The notes beneath the pieces were generated by a model. The model saw only the letters and a program-made list of their open reading frames with translations, was not told where the DNA came from and did no database searches. Positions 43,082-51,219 of a stretch of 64,000 nt of DNA are shown in pieces. Position 1 is the stretch's first letter; each line of letters opens with the position of its first letter. The DNA is taken from positions 1-64,000 of the forward strand of contig CAYRWR010000009.1 in the NCBI GenBank assembly GCA_964428015.1, read 5' to 3'. The stretch comes from CAYRWR01 sp964428015 (lineage in GTDB: Bacteria > Spirochaetota > Brevinematia > Brevinematales > CAYRWR01). The position numbers and the translations under genes are program-made.

Positions 43082-43468
43082 CTACCAGACATAACACAGG
43101 ACTTCACCACCGACACCAATAGAGCGGGCTTCTTTTCCCGACATTACACCCTTTGAAGTCGACAGGATAGCAATACCATAATTATTAAACACTCGTGGAA
43201 TACTCTTTTTCCCGGAATAAATACGACGGGAAAGTTTAGAAATTCTTTTAATTCCTTCGATGGCAAAAACGCCTTTATCCACATATTTAAGAGTTACTGT
43301 GAATGCGAATTTGTCATCCTGGGCATCTTTATAGTCCACAATGTAGCCTTCATTTTTAAGAATACGTAGAATTGCTTCGATCAGATTCGTCTTTTTGACA
43401 TTCACTGTCGCGTGACGCTGCATACCCGCATTTCTGATTTTTGTAATGGTATCTCCGATTACGTCCAT
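43082..43468 (-). CDS. rpsH: 30S ribosomal protein S8
   Basis: 128 residues: VIGDTITKIRNAGMQRH, ILRILKNEGYI, RISKLSRRIYSGKKSIPRVFNNYGIAILSTSKGVMSGKEAR in pieces typical of S8. S8 binds the central 16S domain and often represses spc operons by binding an mRNA mimic; no such mimic was identified here. Confidence 0.97.
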   Translation of the reverse strand: MDVIGDTITKIRNAGMQRHATVNVKKTNLIEAILRILKNEGYIVDYKDAQDDKFAFTVTLKYVDKGVFAIEGIKRISKLSRRIYSGKKSIPRVFNNYGIAILSTSKGVMSGKEARSIGVGGEVLCYVW

Positions 43469-43482
43469 TGCTTACTCCTGCA

Positions 43483-43668
43483 TTACCAGCTTGATTTAAC
43501 CACACCAGGAACCAGACCTTCAGAAGCAAACTTTCTGAAACATATACGGCAGATCCCGAAGTCACGCATGTAACCCCTGGGTCTTCCGCAAATTTGGCAG
43601 CGGTTATATTCTCTGACACTAAATTTTTTATCTTTCTTCCACTTAGCAACCATTGATTTTTTGGCCAT
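43483..43668 (-). CDS. rpsZ: 30S ribosomal protein S14, zinc type
   Basis: 61 residues with CQICGRPRGYMRDFGICRIC, the four-Cys zinc site of the short S14 form. Between rplE (12 bases) and rpsH (14 bases). It would also answer to the name rpsN. Confidence 0.96.
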   Translation of the reverse strand: MAKKSMVAKWKKDKKFSVREYNRCQICGRPRGYMRDFGICRICFRKFASEGLVPGVVKSSW

Positions 43669-43680
43669 CTTAACTTACCC

Positions 43681-44250
43681 CTATTTCTCTTTAAAAGGCA
43701 TGCCCATCTTTTTCAGCATGGATAATGCTTCGGCATCGGATTGAGCGGTGGTTACTATTGTAATATCCATCCCTCTGACTTTATTAATCTTGTCATAATT
43801 TATTTCAGGAAAAATAATCTGTTCTCTGACACCAAAAGTGTAATTTCCTCTGCCATCAAAGCTATTAGGATTAACTCCCTGGAAATCACGGACACGTGGC
43901 AAAGCAACTGAGATCAATTTATCCAGGAAATCATACATGCGGGGTCCGCGCAATGTAGCTTTAACTCCGATAGGCATTCCTTCTCTCAATTTAAAATTAG
44001 AGACGGATTTTTTTGCCATAGTCCGCACACTGGATTGAGCGGCAATAATATTCATTTCTTCTACTGCAGAATCCAGAACATTTTTATCACCGGTAGCTTC
44101 TCCTACACCCATGTTCAAAACTATCTTGACCAGTCGGGGTATAGCCATAGAAGATTTGTACTTAAACTCTTCCTGTAAAGATTTAGTTACTTCCTTGTCG
44201 TAAAACGACTTCAGCCTGGGAACGTAACTGGTTTTATTCTTGCTTGCCAT
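43681..44250 (-). CDS. rplE: 50S ribosomal protein L5
   Basis: 189 residues: PRLVKIVLNMGVGEA, VSNFKLREGMPIGVKATLRG, RDFQGVNPNSFDGRGNYTFGVREQ, GMDITIVTTAQSDAEAL. L5 binds 5S rRNA and contacts the P-site tRNA. 13 bases after rplX. Confidence 0.97.
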   Translation of the reverse strand: MASKNKTSYVPRLKSFYDKEVTKSLQEEFKYKSSMAIPRLVKIVLNMGVGEATGDKNVLDSAVEEMNIIAAQSSVRTMAKKSVSNFKLREGMPIGVKATLRGPRMYDFLDKLISVALPRVRDFQGVNPNSFDGRGNYTFGVREQIIFPEINYDKINKVRGMDITIVTTAQSDAEALSMLKKMGMPFKEK

Positions 44251-44263
44251 CTTAGCCTCTTAA

Positions 44264-44590
44264 TCAGTTAAATTTAAAATCAAGTCCAGCTTTTCGGGCT
44301 ACCCTGATTTTTTTGCCATCTTTGTCTGCTTCCACGCCAACCCGAACACCTTTACCTGTTTTAGAACAAAGCATCTGCACATTGGATAAATGAATAGGAG
44401 CTTCTGCTTCCACAAATCCACCATTAGGATAATCATTAGACTTTTTAACAGCCTTTCTTTTCAGGTTGACGCCCTTAACCAATATCCGGCTTTTTGAAGG
44501 CTGGATCATAAGTACTTCGCCCTGTTTACCCTTATCATCGCCAGCAATAACAATGACAGTATCACCTTTTTTTATCTTAGATTTTATCAT
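44264..44590 (-). CDS. rplX: 50S ribosomal protein L24
   Basis: 108 residues with the KOW motif KKGDTVIVIAGDDKGKQGEVL, then VKGVNLKRKAVK and GGFVEAEAPIHLSNV. L24 begins large-subunit assembly. Nine bases after rplN. Confidence 0.96.
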   Translation of the reverse strand: MIKSKIKKGDTVIVIAGDDKGKQGEVLMIQPSKSRILVKGVNLKRKAVKKSNDYPNGGFVEAEAPIHLSNVQMLCSKTGKGVRVGVEADKDGKKIRVARKAGLDFKFN

Positions 44591-44599
44591 TGGTATCTC

Positions 44600-44968
44600 C
44601 TAAAATACTTCGGGGGCGAGAGATACAATTTTCATGAAATTCTTTTCACGAAGTTCCCTACCTACCGGTCCAAAGATACGGGTACCTTTAGGGTCACCCT
44701 GTTTGGTTATAAGGACGGCTGAATTTCTATCAAAGCGGATAGAAGAACCATCCTTCCGATTAACTTCTTTTGTGGTACGGACAATAACAGCTTTTACTAC
44801 ATCTCCCTTTTTAACAGGAGAGTTAGGAATGGCTGACTTAACAGCTGCGACAATGGTATCACCAATACGAGCATATCTTCTCTTGGAACTACCATCTACG
44901 TGGATACATTCAATAATCTTTGCGCCACTGTTGTCTGCTACGTCCAGTTTAGTGCCTAACATAATCAT
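44600..44968 (-). CDS. rplN: 50S ribosomal protein L14
   Basis: 122 residues: TKLDVADNSGAKIIECI, GDTIVAAVKSAIPNSPVKKGDVVKAVIVRT in pieces, GTRIFGPVGRELREKNFMKIVSLAPEV. AGGAG stands seven bases before ATG 44968; the ATG two codons on is an alternative. Confidence 0.97.
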   Translation of the reverse strand: MIMLGTKLDVADNSGAKIIECIHVDGSSKRRYARIGDTIVAAVKSAIPNSPVKKGDVVKAVIVRTTKEVNRKDGSSIRFDRNSAVLITKQGDPKGTRIFGPVGRELREKNFMKIVSLAPEVF

Positions 44969-44989
44969 AGCAATTCTCCTAAAATGAAG

Positions 44990-45244
44990 CTAGGCTTCTA
45001 CTTTTTCTAATACTTTAACCAGAGTCCAGCGCTTCCTTTTACTGGTAGGAACAGACTCTTCAATTAACACTTTATCATGGAGAGTGCTGATATTCTGTTC
45101 ATCATGTACCATAAACTTTTTTCTTCTTTTCACAAATTTTCCGTACATAGGATGCTTCTGCAACTCAACAATCTCAACTGTTCTGGATTTATTCATTTTA
45201 TCACTGGTGACAAAACCAATAAACTGCTTTTTATTCTTATCCAT
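44990..45244 (-). CDS. rpsQ: 30S ribosomal protein S17
   Basis: 84 residues from ATG 45244, six bases after GAGG and overlapping the rpmC end (ATGGATAA). The longer frame runs through rpmC and is rejected. FIGFVTSDKMNKSRTVEI, HPMYGKFVKRRKKFMVHDE and SKRKRWTLVKVLE mark the family. Confidence 0.95.
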   Translation of the reverse strand: MDKNKKQFIGFVTSDKMNKSRTVEIVELQKHPMYGKFVKRRKKFMVHDEQNISTLHDKVLIEESVPTSKRKRWTLVKVLEKVEA

Positions 45245-45455
45245 TTTTAACCTCTGCTTTCTTTTCAAAATCATGCAGTAAGGTATTGATCTTAGCAATA
45301 GTCTTCCGCAATTCCCTTTTTTCACAAGGATTGGTTGGCTTTTCTATGCCTGCTTTGAATCGGATATCAAGCATCCTCTTCATAATATCTTCTTTCTGCT
45401 TGATCAGTTCATCAGGTTTCAGCTCTCTGAGCTCTCTTGTTTTCTTGTTAGCCAT
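45237..45455 (-). CDS. rpmC: 50S ribosomal protein L29
   Basis: 72 residues: RELRELKPDELIKQKEDIMKRM, DIRFKAGIEKPTNPCEKRELRKTIAKINTLL in pieces. A small two-helix protein at the tunnel exit near L23. 10 bases after rplP. Confidence 0.96.
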   Translation of the reverse strand: MANKKTRELRELKPDELIKQKEDIMKRMLDIRFKAGIEKPTNPCEKRELRKTIAKINTLLHDFEKKAEVKNG

Positions 45456-45465
45456 GCTGCTACCC

Positions 45466-45879
45466 CTAGCTTTCGATTCTCTTCACAAACTTTACACCGA
45501 TAGGCATCTTATGTGAAGCGCGGCGAAAAGCTTCTTTTGCTTTCTCTTCATCTACACCGGAAACTTCAAACATAATTCTTCCAGGTTTTACTACTGCAAC
45601 CCAACCATCCGGTGCTCCCTTACCTTTACCCATACGCACACCTTCACCCTTCTTGGTAATGGGTTTATCCGGGAAGATACGTATCCAGACTTTTGCGCCT
45701 CTTTTCAGATAACGGTTAATGGATACACGACAGGCTTCGATCTGACGGTCAGTTATCCAGGCTTTTTCCAGAGAGATAATTCCAAAATCACCAAAAGACA
45801 CATCTTCGCCTTTATTAGCGTTACCTTTGATGCTGCCTCTCTGCTGTTTCCTGTATTTTACTCTATTTGGTGCTAACAT
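45466..45879 (-). CDS. rplP: 50S ribosomal protein L16
   Basis: 137 residues: MLAPNRVKYRKQQRGSIKGNA, GIISLEKAWITDRQIEACR, KVWIRIFPDKPITKKGEGVRMGKGKG in pieces, GRIMFEVSGV. L16 lies at the A-site tRNA elbow. 14 bases after rpsC. Confidence 0.97.
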   Translation of the reverse strand: MLAPNRVKYRKQQRGSIKGNANKGEDVSFGDFGIISLEKAWITDRQIEACRVSINRYLKRGAKVWIRIFPDKPITKKGEGVRMGKGKGAPDGWVAVVKPGRIMFEVSGVDEEKAKEAFRRASHKMPIGVKFVKRIES

Positions 45880-45893
45880 TTTCTACTCCTGCC

Positions 45894-46508
45894 TTATCTT
45901 AGGATCCAGACTTTGATACCAATAATACCCATTTCAGTCAAAGACTCAGAAATTGCATAATCGATATCTTCCTGGATAGTACTCAGGGGAATACGTCCAT
46001 CTTTATATTCTTCTGAACGGGCAATTTCCGCACCGTTAAGACGACCTGAGATACGTATTTTTATACCCTTTGCGCCATTTCTCATAGAATTACGTATAGC
46101 TTGTTTGATGGCTCTTTTATAGGATATACGTCTTTCCAGCTGTCTGGCAATATCCTGACCCACCACTGAAGCGTCCAGTTCAGGAGACTTTATCTCTTTT
46201 ACACTGACCGCAACTTTTTTATCTTTTACAAGCTTGTTCAATTTTTTGGTTATTTCTTCAATCTCCGCACCCTTTCTACCAATAATGATACCAGGTTTTG
46301 CGGCAGAAATTGTCACATTCACCAATTGTGGAAAACGCGCAATCTCGATTTTTGAAATAAACGCTCTATCGTACTGCTTTTTCAGGAATTTTCTGATCAT
46401 ATGATCTTCAACCAGGTAGCTCACATAGTCTTTTTCACTGAACCATGTAGACGACCAGGTTTTAGTGGTTCCTAATCTTAATGCATAAGGATTTACTTTC
46501 TGTCCCAT
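45894..46508 (-). CDS. rpsC: 30S ribosomal protein S3
   Basis: 204 residues, at the short end for S3 because the tail after GIIGIKVWILR is missing. MGQKVNPYALRLGTTKTWSSTWF, the KH motif AAKPGIIIGRKGAEIE and GAKGIKIRISGRLNGAEIAR are present. S3 lines the mRNA entry. Confidence 0.96.
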   Translation of the reverse strand: MGQKVNPYALRLGTTKTWSSTWFSEKDYVSYLVEDHMIRKFLKKQYDRAFISKIEIARFPQLVNVTISAAKPGIIIGRKGAEIEEITKKLNKLVKDKKVAVSVKEIKSPELDASVVGQDIARQLERRISYKRAIKQAIRNSMRNGAKGIKIRISGRLNGAEIARSEEYKDGRIPLSTIQEDIDYAISESLTEMGIIGIKVWILR

Positions 46509-46522
46509 TTTTTCAGCTCCTC

Positions 46523-46882
46523 TTATTCAGCAGTGTTTGCCACAGGCAAACCCACTTTGACAGTAAGATGACTATAAGGCTTGCGGAGGATATCAGCTCT
46601 ACCACGAGCCCGGGGCATCATTCTGCGCAGGGTAGGACCCTGGTCAGCAAAAATCGCAACAATTTTCAGTTCATCCGCATTCTGATCAGGAAAACGATCT
46701 TTAAAATTTGCTCTGGCAGAATGCAGGACTTTATAAGTCATCACCGCACCTTTATTAGGCAGCAATTTTAACGCAGCCAGCGCATTTTTTACACTCAATT
46801 CCTTTATACTTTTGATCACTTTTCTTAGTTTCAGGGGAGAGATTCTTAAATATCTACCTTTAGCTTCGACTACCATGTTCAT
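46523..46882 (-). CDS. rplV: 50S ribosomal protein L22
   Basis: 119 residues: VEAKGRYLRISPLKLRKVI, ALAALKLLPNKGA, RRMMPRARGRADILRKPYSHLTV, the loop reaching the exit tunnel. Six bases after rpsS. A second Met at residue 3 is an alternative start. Confidence 0.96.
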   Translation of the reverse strand: MNMVVEAKGRYLRISPLKLRKVIKSIKELSVKNALAALKLLPNKGAVMTYKVLHSARANFKDRFPDQNADELKIVAIFADQGPTLRRMMPRARGRADILRKPYSHLTVKVGLPVANTAE

Positions 46883-46888
46883 ACTCCC

Positions 46889-47164
46889 TTATTTCTTAGC
46901 CTTTTTTGAACCTGCATGCCCTCTAAAAAAGCGGGTGGGTGCAAATTCTCCCAGCTTGTGACCTACCATGTTCTCATTCACATAAACGGGGATGAATATT
47001 TTACCATTATATACCTGTAATGTCAAGCCAATCATCTCTGGGATAATTGTGGAACGGCGGGACCAGGTCTTCATGGTCTGATTAGCTCCAGCTTCCTGGA
47101 GGGCCAGAACTTTCTTGTAGAGATTTGCGTCTACAAATGGTCCTTTTTTTACTGATCTAGACAT
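46889..47164 (-). CDS. rpsS: 30S ribosomal protein S19
   Basis: 91 residues: MSRSVKKGPFVDANLYKKV, KTWSRRSTIIPEMIGLTLQVYNGK in pieces, MVGHKLGEFAPTRFFRGH. S19 sits in the small-subunit head. 17 bases after rplB. Confidence 0.97.
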   Translation of the reverse strand: MSRSVKKGPFVDANLYKKVLALQEAGANQTMKTWSRRSTIIPEMIGLTLQVYNGKIFIPVYVNENMVGHKLGEFAPTRFFRGHAGSKKAKK

Positions 47165-47181
47165 ATATTTCTCCGTTTATC

Positions 47182-48015
47182 CTATTTTTTTCTGCGAGAA
47201 ATGATGTAACGGTTGGTCACCTTACTCTTCTTTCTCGTTCTATAACCCTTGGCAGGTACACCAGTAGGAGACACAGGGGTCTTATAACCTTTCTGACGTC
47301 CACGTCCACCACCATGAGGGTGATCGTGTGTGTTCATGGCTACACCACGAACTTTAGGACGAAATCCCATGTGTCTTTTTACACCGGCTTTACCAAATAC
47401 CAAGTTAGAATGTTCAGCGTTACCGACTTCACCCAGTGTGGCAAAACAAGCCTGAAGAACCAGACGTATTTCTCCGGAAGGCATGCGCAAAGCAGCGTAC
47501 TTTCCTTCTTTACCATCCAGTTTAGCAAAAGATCCGGCTGAACGTGCCAGCTGTCCGCCTTTGCCTGGTTTGAGTTCGATATTATGCAACAAGCTACCTA
47601 CAGGAATATTTCTGATAGGCAGAGCATTCCCGACTTTGATTTCAACTTTTTCGCCAGCCTGGACACGGTCACCGACCTTCAGTCCATTGGGGGCTAAAAT
47701 ATAAGCTTTAACTCCGTTCACATAATTCAGAAGGGCAATACGGGCTGAACGGTTGGGATCGTATTCGATTGCAACCACTTTTGCTTCTATGTCACGGATG
47801 GATCTTTTAAAATCAATCTCGCGATAGAATTTCTTTTCTCCGCCGCCTCTTCTTCTGACTGTTATGCGTCCCAGTGCGTTTCTTCCATTACCACGGCCTC
47901 TTTTGATGCCTGTAATAAGACCTTTTTCAGGTTCAGTCTTGGTGATTTCCGCGAAATCTGAAGAAACCCTGTGACGTAATCCGGGTGTAATTGGTTTATA
48001 ACGTTTGATTCCCAT
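47182..48015 (-). CDS. rplB: 50S ribosomal protein L2
   Basis: 277 residues: YKPITPGLRHRVSSDF, RGRGNGRNALGRITVRRRGGG, and the peptidyl-transferase-proximal GVAMNTHDHPHGGGRGRQ. L2 is one of the most conserved large-subunit proteins. 10 bases after rplW. Confidence 0.98.
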   Translation of the reverse strand: MGIKRYKPITPGLRHRVSSDFAEITKTEPEKGLITGIKRGRGNGRNALGRITVRRRGGGEKKFYREIDFKRSIRDIEAKVVAIEYDPNRSARIALLNYVNGVKAYILAPNGLKVGDRVQAGEKVEIKVGNALPIRNIPVGSLLHNIELKPGKGGQLARSAGSFAKLDGKEGKYAALRMPSGEIRLVLQACFATLGEVGNAEHSNLVFGKAGVKRHMGFRPKVRGVAMNTHDHPHGGGRGRQKGYKTPVSPTGVPAKGYRTRKKSKVTNRYIISRRKK

Positions 48016-48025
48016 TTAACTCACC

Positions 48026-48307
48026 TTACTTATAAAAATCGATCTCACCTTTAGACAAGGTGACGACAGCCTTTTTCCACGCCTTGGAAAAACCTACACT
48101 CATTTTAAAACGCTTCTGTTTGGGTTTCATGTTTACAATATTCACTTTATCAACAGTGACTTTGTACATGGATTCCACAGCGCGTTTAACTTCTATTTTG
48201 TTTGTATCAGAAGAAACCTCAAAAACATACTTTTTAGCAGGTTTCATGCTGCTGGCCTTTTCTGAAAGTACAGGACGTACTAAAATTTCACTTGGATGTG
48301 TCATCAC
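48026..48307 (-). CDS. rplW: 50S ribosomal protein L23
   Basis: 93 residues: ILVRPVLSEKASSM, KYVFEVSSDTNKIEVKRAVE, VNIVNMKPKQKRF. L23 docks SRP and trigger factor at the tunnel exit. The start may be the first or second Met. Seven bases after rplD. Confidence 0.96.
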   Translation of the reverse strand: MMTHPSEILVRPVLSEKASSMKPAKKYVFEVSSDTNKIEVKRAVESMYKVTVDKVNIVNMKPKQKRFKMSVGFSKAWKKAVVTLSKGEIDFYK

Positions 48308-48314
48308 TCTACCC

Positions 48315-48944
48315 TCACTTCAATACTTTGGTAAAGCGATCATCCAGGGCCTTTAAAGCGGCTTCAGTGATGATCACCTGTGTGGCATAGACCAGGGGGA
48401 GAATATCTATGGTATTCACATTCATTACCACGACTTTGGGAAGGTTACGGGAACCTATCACCAGATTTGCGTCCTGTTTTTCTGTGATTACTACAATTCT
48501 CTGATCCATGTTATCTACATATTTGGCCAATGCAGCTTTAAAATCTTTGGTCTTCAGACTGGAAACCTGGAAATCAGAAACAGCTTTCAGAGCTCCGGCT
48601 TCATTCAGTTTCTTGAAGGCGTAAAGATAAGCATTAGCTTTCATCTTTTTATTTATCTGCTGGGCAAAACTGCGTGGTTTAGGACCAAAAGTCACACCAC
48701 CACCTTTCCATAAGGGAGACCGGCTACTACCGGAACGTGCCCTACCCAGACCTTTCTGACGCCAGGGCTTCTTGCCCCCGCCGTTAACTTCAGATTTGGT
48801 TTTGGTATTGAGGGTACCCGCTCTGTCATTTGCCAGACGTGCCACTACTACCTGATGAAGTACTTTTTCAGAAGATTCATCAAACAGCTTGGAAACAGAT
48901 ACATCACCAGCGGCATTTAATCCATCATAAATCTTGATTTTCAT
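48315..48944 (-). CDS. rplD: 50S ribosomal protein L4
   Basis: 209 residues: RAGTLNTKTKSEVNGGGKKPWRQKGLGRARSGSSRSP in pieces forms the tunnel loop, then GPKPRSFAQQINKKMK. L4 is the autogenous regulator of the S10 operon in some bacteria, relevant to the structured rpsJ-rplC spacer. Three bases after rplC. Confidence 0.97.
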   Translation of the reverse strand: MKIKIYDGLNAAGDVSVSKLFDESSEKVLHQVVVARLANDRAGTLNTKTKSEVNGGGKKPWRQKGLGRARSGSSRSPLWKGGGVTFGPKPRSFAQQINKKMKANAYLYAFKKLNEAGALKAVSDFQVSSLKTKDFKAALAKYVDNMDQRIVVITEKQDANLVIGSRNLPKVVVMNVNTIDILPLVYATQVIITEAALKALDDRFTKVLK

Positions 48945-48947
48945 TGC

Positions 48948-49553
48948 CTACCCCTTGATTGCATCTCTGACCATGACATAAGCATTGCGTGAGCCAGGTA
49001 CAGATCCGTTTATAAACAATAATTTCTTCTCGGTATCCACTCTGAGAACTTTTTCACTCAGGGTGGTCACCTTGGAATTGCCGTAATGTCCAGGCATCCT
49101 TTTGCCCCGGAACACCCGGGCAGGATAAGAACACTGACCAATAGAACCCACTCTTCTGTGAGTTTTGGAACCGTGTGTCTGAGGACCGCGGTGGAAATTG
49201 TGACGCTTGATAGCACCGGCAAAGCCACGGCCTTTCATAATGCCACTGATATCTACTTTCTTCAGAGCATTCAGACTTTCTTCGAGTTTTCCATCATAGA
49301 TGGAGGTATCTTCGACACGAAATTCCTTCACAAAACGAGCCTGTTCAATAGTCTTTTCTTTTCTTTTAATTGTTTTAAAATCGTAACCCAGGATTACTGC
49401 CTGATAACCATCTTTTTCAATGGTACGCTCTCCAATCTTTTTCATATCGGAAAAATCAATGACAGTAACACCTTTAAGTTTTCCATCGTGATAAAGCTGG
49501 GTCATACCCAGTTTTTTACCGATCAAACCTACTTTTTTTGCTTTCATGGCCAT
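48948..49553 (-). CDS. rplC: 50S ribosomal protein L3
   Basis: 201 residues: KVGLIGKKLGMTQLY, GFAGAIKRHNFHRGPQTHGS, GSIGQCSYPARVFRGKRMPGHYGN in pieces. L3 initiates large-subunit assembly. Start ATG 49553 follows a GGATGG box; it is separated from rpsJ by the 123-base structured spacer. Confidence 0.97.
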   Translation of the reverse strand: MAMKAKKVGLIGKKLGMTQLYHDGKLKGVTVIDFSDMKKIGERTIEKDGYQAVILGYDFKTIKRKEKTIEQARFVKEFRVEDTSIYDGKLEESLNALKKVDISGIMKGRGFAGAIKRHNFHRGPQTHGSKTHRRVGSIGQCSYPARVFRGKRMPGHYGNSKVTTLSEKVLRVDTEKKLLFINGSVPGSRNAYVMVRDAIKG

Positions 49554-49596
49554 CCATCCGCATTATTTAAACATTCCACGACAGTAGTTGGCAATC

Positions 49597-49644
49597 ATCT
49601 TCTGATGAAGATCCGCGAGGCAGTCAGCCTAACCGTCCCGCGGA
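49597..49644 (-). ncRNA. Structured leader-like element between rpsJ and rplC
   Basis: In the minus sense there are two adjacent hairpins. The first is TCCGCG/CGCGGA (49612-49617 with 49639-49644), with an eight-base one-sided bulge and a stacked AGGC/GCCT pair around a five-base loop. The second is ATCTTC-ATCA-GAAGAT (49597-49612). It fills the only long gap (49554-49676) inside an otherwise tightly packed cluster. No known L4-leader sequence is recognised. A role in S10-operon regulation is inferred. Confidence 0.45.
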
Positions 49645-49676
49645 GAAGGATTGCACATACCGGCAGTAAATTGGAT

Positions 49677-49979
49677 TTACTGCTTAATTTCTACTTCAAC
49701 CCCTGCAGGTAACTGCAGTTCCATCAGCGCATTTATCAGTTCTGAAGTAGGTTCATAGATATCTATGAGTCTCTTATGAACACGCATCTCAAATTGCTCA
49801 CGTGACTTGTTGTTCACGTGCACCGATTTCAGAATAGTATATTTTTTAAGCCGGGTGGGCAGGGGAACAGGACCTGAGACCCTGCCCCCTTTGCTCCGGA
49901 CTGATTCTACTATTGAATTCGCTGATTTATCAATAAGACTGGTATCATAAGCCTTCAAACGAACTCTAATTCTGCTCAC
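49677..49979 (-). CDS. rpsJ: 30S ribosomal protein S10
   Basis: 100 residues: RIRVRLKAYDTSLIDKSANSIV, GPVPLPTRLKKYTILKSVHVN in pieces, FEMRVHKRLIDIYEP. S10 also partners NusB in antitermination. It follows tuf by 11 bases, joining the str and S10 sections. Confidence 0.97.
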   Translation of the reverse strand: MSRIRVRLKAYDTSLIDKSANSIVESVRSKGGRVSGPVPLPTRLKKYTILKSVHVNNKSREQFEMRVHKRLIDIYEPTSELINALMELQLPAGVEVEIKQ

Positions 49980-49990
49980 ATTTACCTCGA

Positions 49991-51175
49991 TTACTTAATG
50001 ATTTCAGTCACAACACCAGCACCGACTGTACGTCCACCTTCACGGATAGCAAAACGCATAGCTTTTTCAAGAGCAACAGGAACGATCAGTTCAATGGTCA
50101 TAGTGATGTTATCACCAGGCATAACCATATCAGCGCCTGCGATTTCTGTGATGTTTCCGGTAACGTCAGCTGTACGGATGTAGAACTGAGGACGGTAACC
50201 AACATGGAAAGGAGTCTTACGTCCACCTTCTTCGGGCTTCAATACATAGATTTCAGCTTTGAAGGTAGTATGAGGGGTGATAGATTTAGGCTTAGCCACG
50301 ATCATACCACGTCTGATTTTTTCTTTGTCGATACCGCGCAGCAGCAGACCTACGTTATCTCCAGCCTGTCCCTGATCCAGCAGTTTGCGGAACATTTCAA
50401 CACCGGTACAGGTGGATTTCTGTGTATCTTTGTAACCAATGATTTCCACTTCTTCACCGACTTTGACCATACCACGTTCGATACGTCCGGTAGCCACTGT
50501 ACCACGACCGGTGATAGAGAAGATATCTTCGATAGACATCAGGAAGGGCTTATCCAATTCTCTTTCGGGATCGGGATAATAAGCATCCATAGCCTTCACC
50601 AGTTCTTCGATGGGGCCGTATTCCTGATTTTCAACAGCTTTGAGAGCAGATCCGCGGATGATGGGTACATCATCGCCGGGGAATTCATACTGACTTAACA
50701 GTTCGCGTACATCCATTTCCACCAGGTCGATCAGCTCAGCATCTTCTTTAGATACCTGGTCAACCTTGTTCAGGAAGACGATGATGGAAGGCACGTTTAC
50801 CTGGCGAGCCAGCAGAACGTGTTCGCGGGTCTGAGGCATAACGCCGTCAGTAGCAGCAACAACCAGAATAGCACCGTCCATCTGGGCAGCACCGGTGATC
50901 ATATTCTTGATATAATCGGCGTGTCCGGGACAGTCAATATGAGCATAGTGACGTTTGTCACTTTCATATTCAACGTGTGCAGTATTAATGGTGATACCAC
51001 GAGCCTTTTCTTCAGGTGCAGCATCAATTTCGTCATATTTCTTAGCTTTTGATTTTCCACCTAGAGCCAGGAACATGGTGATAGCTGCGGTTAAGGTGGT
51101 CTTACCATGGTCAACGTGACCGATAGTACCTACGTTTAAGTGTGGTTTAGTACGCTCGAACTTTCCTTCAGCCAT
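49991..51175 (-). CDS. tuf: Elongation factor Tu
   Basis: 394 residues. GTP motifs GHVDHGKTT, RGITINTAHVEY, DCPGHADY and NKVD, with domains 2 and 3 complete through VGAGVVTEIIK. EF-Tu delivers aminoacyl-tRNA to the A site. It lies 44 bases after fusA with an AGGAGG box before the ATG. Confidence 0.98.
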   Translation of the reverse strand: MAEGKFERTKPHLNVGTIGHVDHGKTTLTAAITMFLALGGKSKAKKYDEIDAAPEEKARGITINTAHVEYESDKRHYAHIDCPGHADYIKNMITGAAQMDGAILVVAATDGVMPQTREHVLLARQVNVPSIIVFLNKVDQVSKEDAELIDLVEMDVRELLSQYEFPGDDVPIIRGSALKAVENQEYGPIEELVKAMDAYYPDPERELDKPFLMSIEDIFSITGRGTVATGRIERGMVKVGEEVEIIGYKDTQKSTCTGVEMFRKLLDQGQAGDNVGLLLRGIDKEKIRRGMIVAKPKSITPHTTFKAEIYVLKPEEGGRKTPFHVGYRPQFYIRTADVTGNITEIAGADMVMPGDNITMTIELIVPVALEKAMRFAIREGGRTVGAGVVTEIIK

Positions 51176-51219
51176 TCTATTTTCCTCCTACAGAATTATA
51201 AAAATTAGTCAGTTATTTA

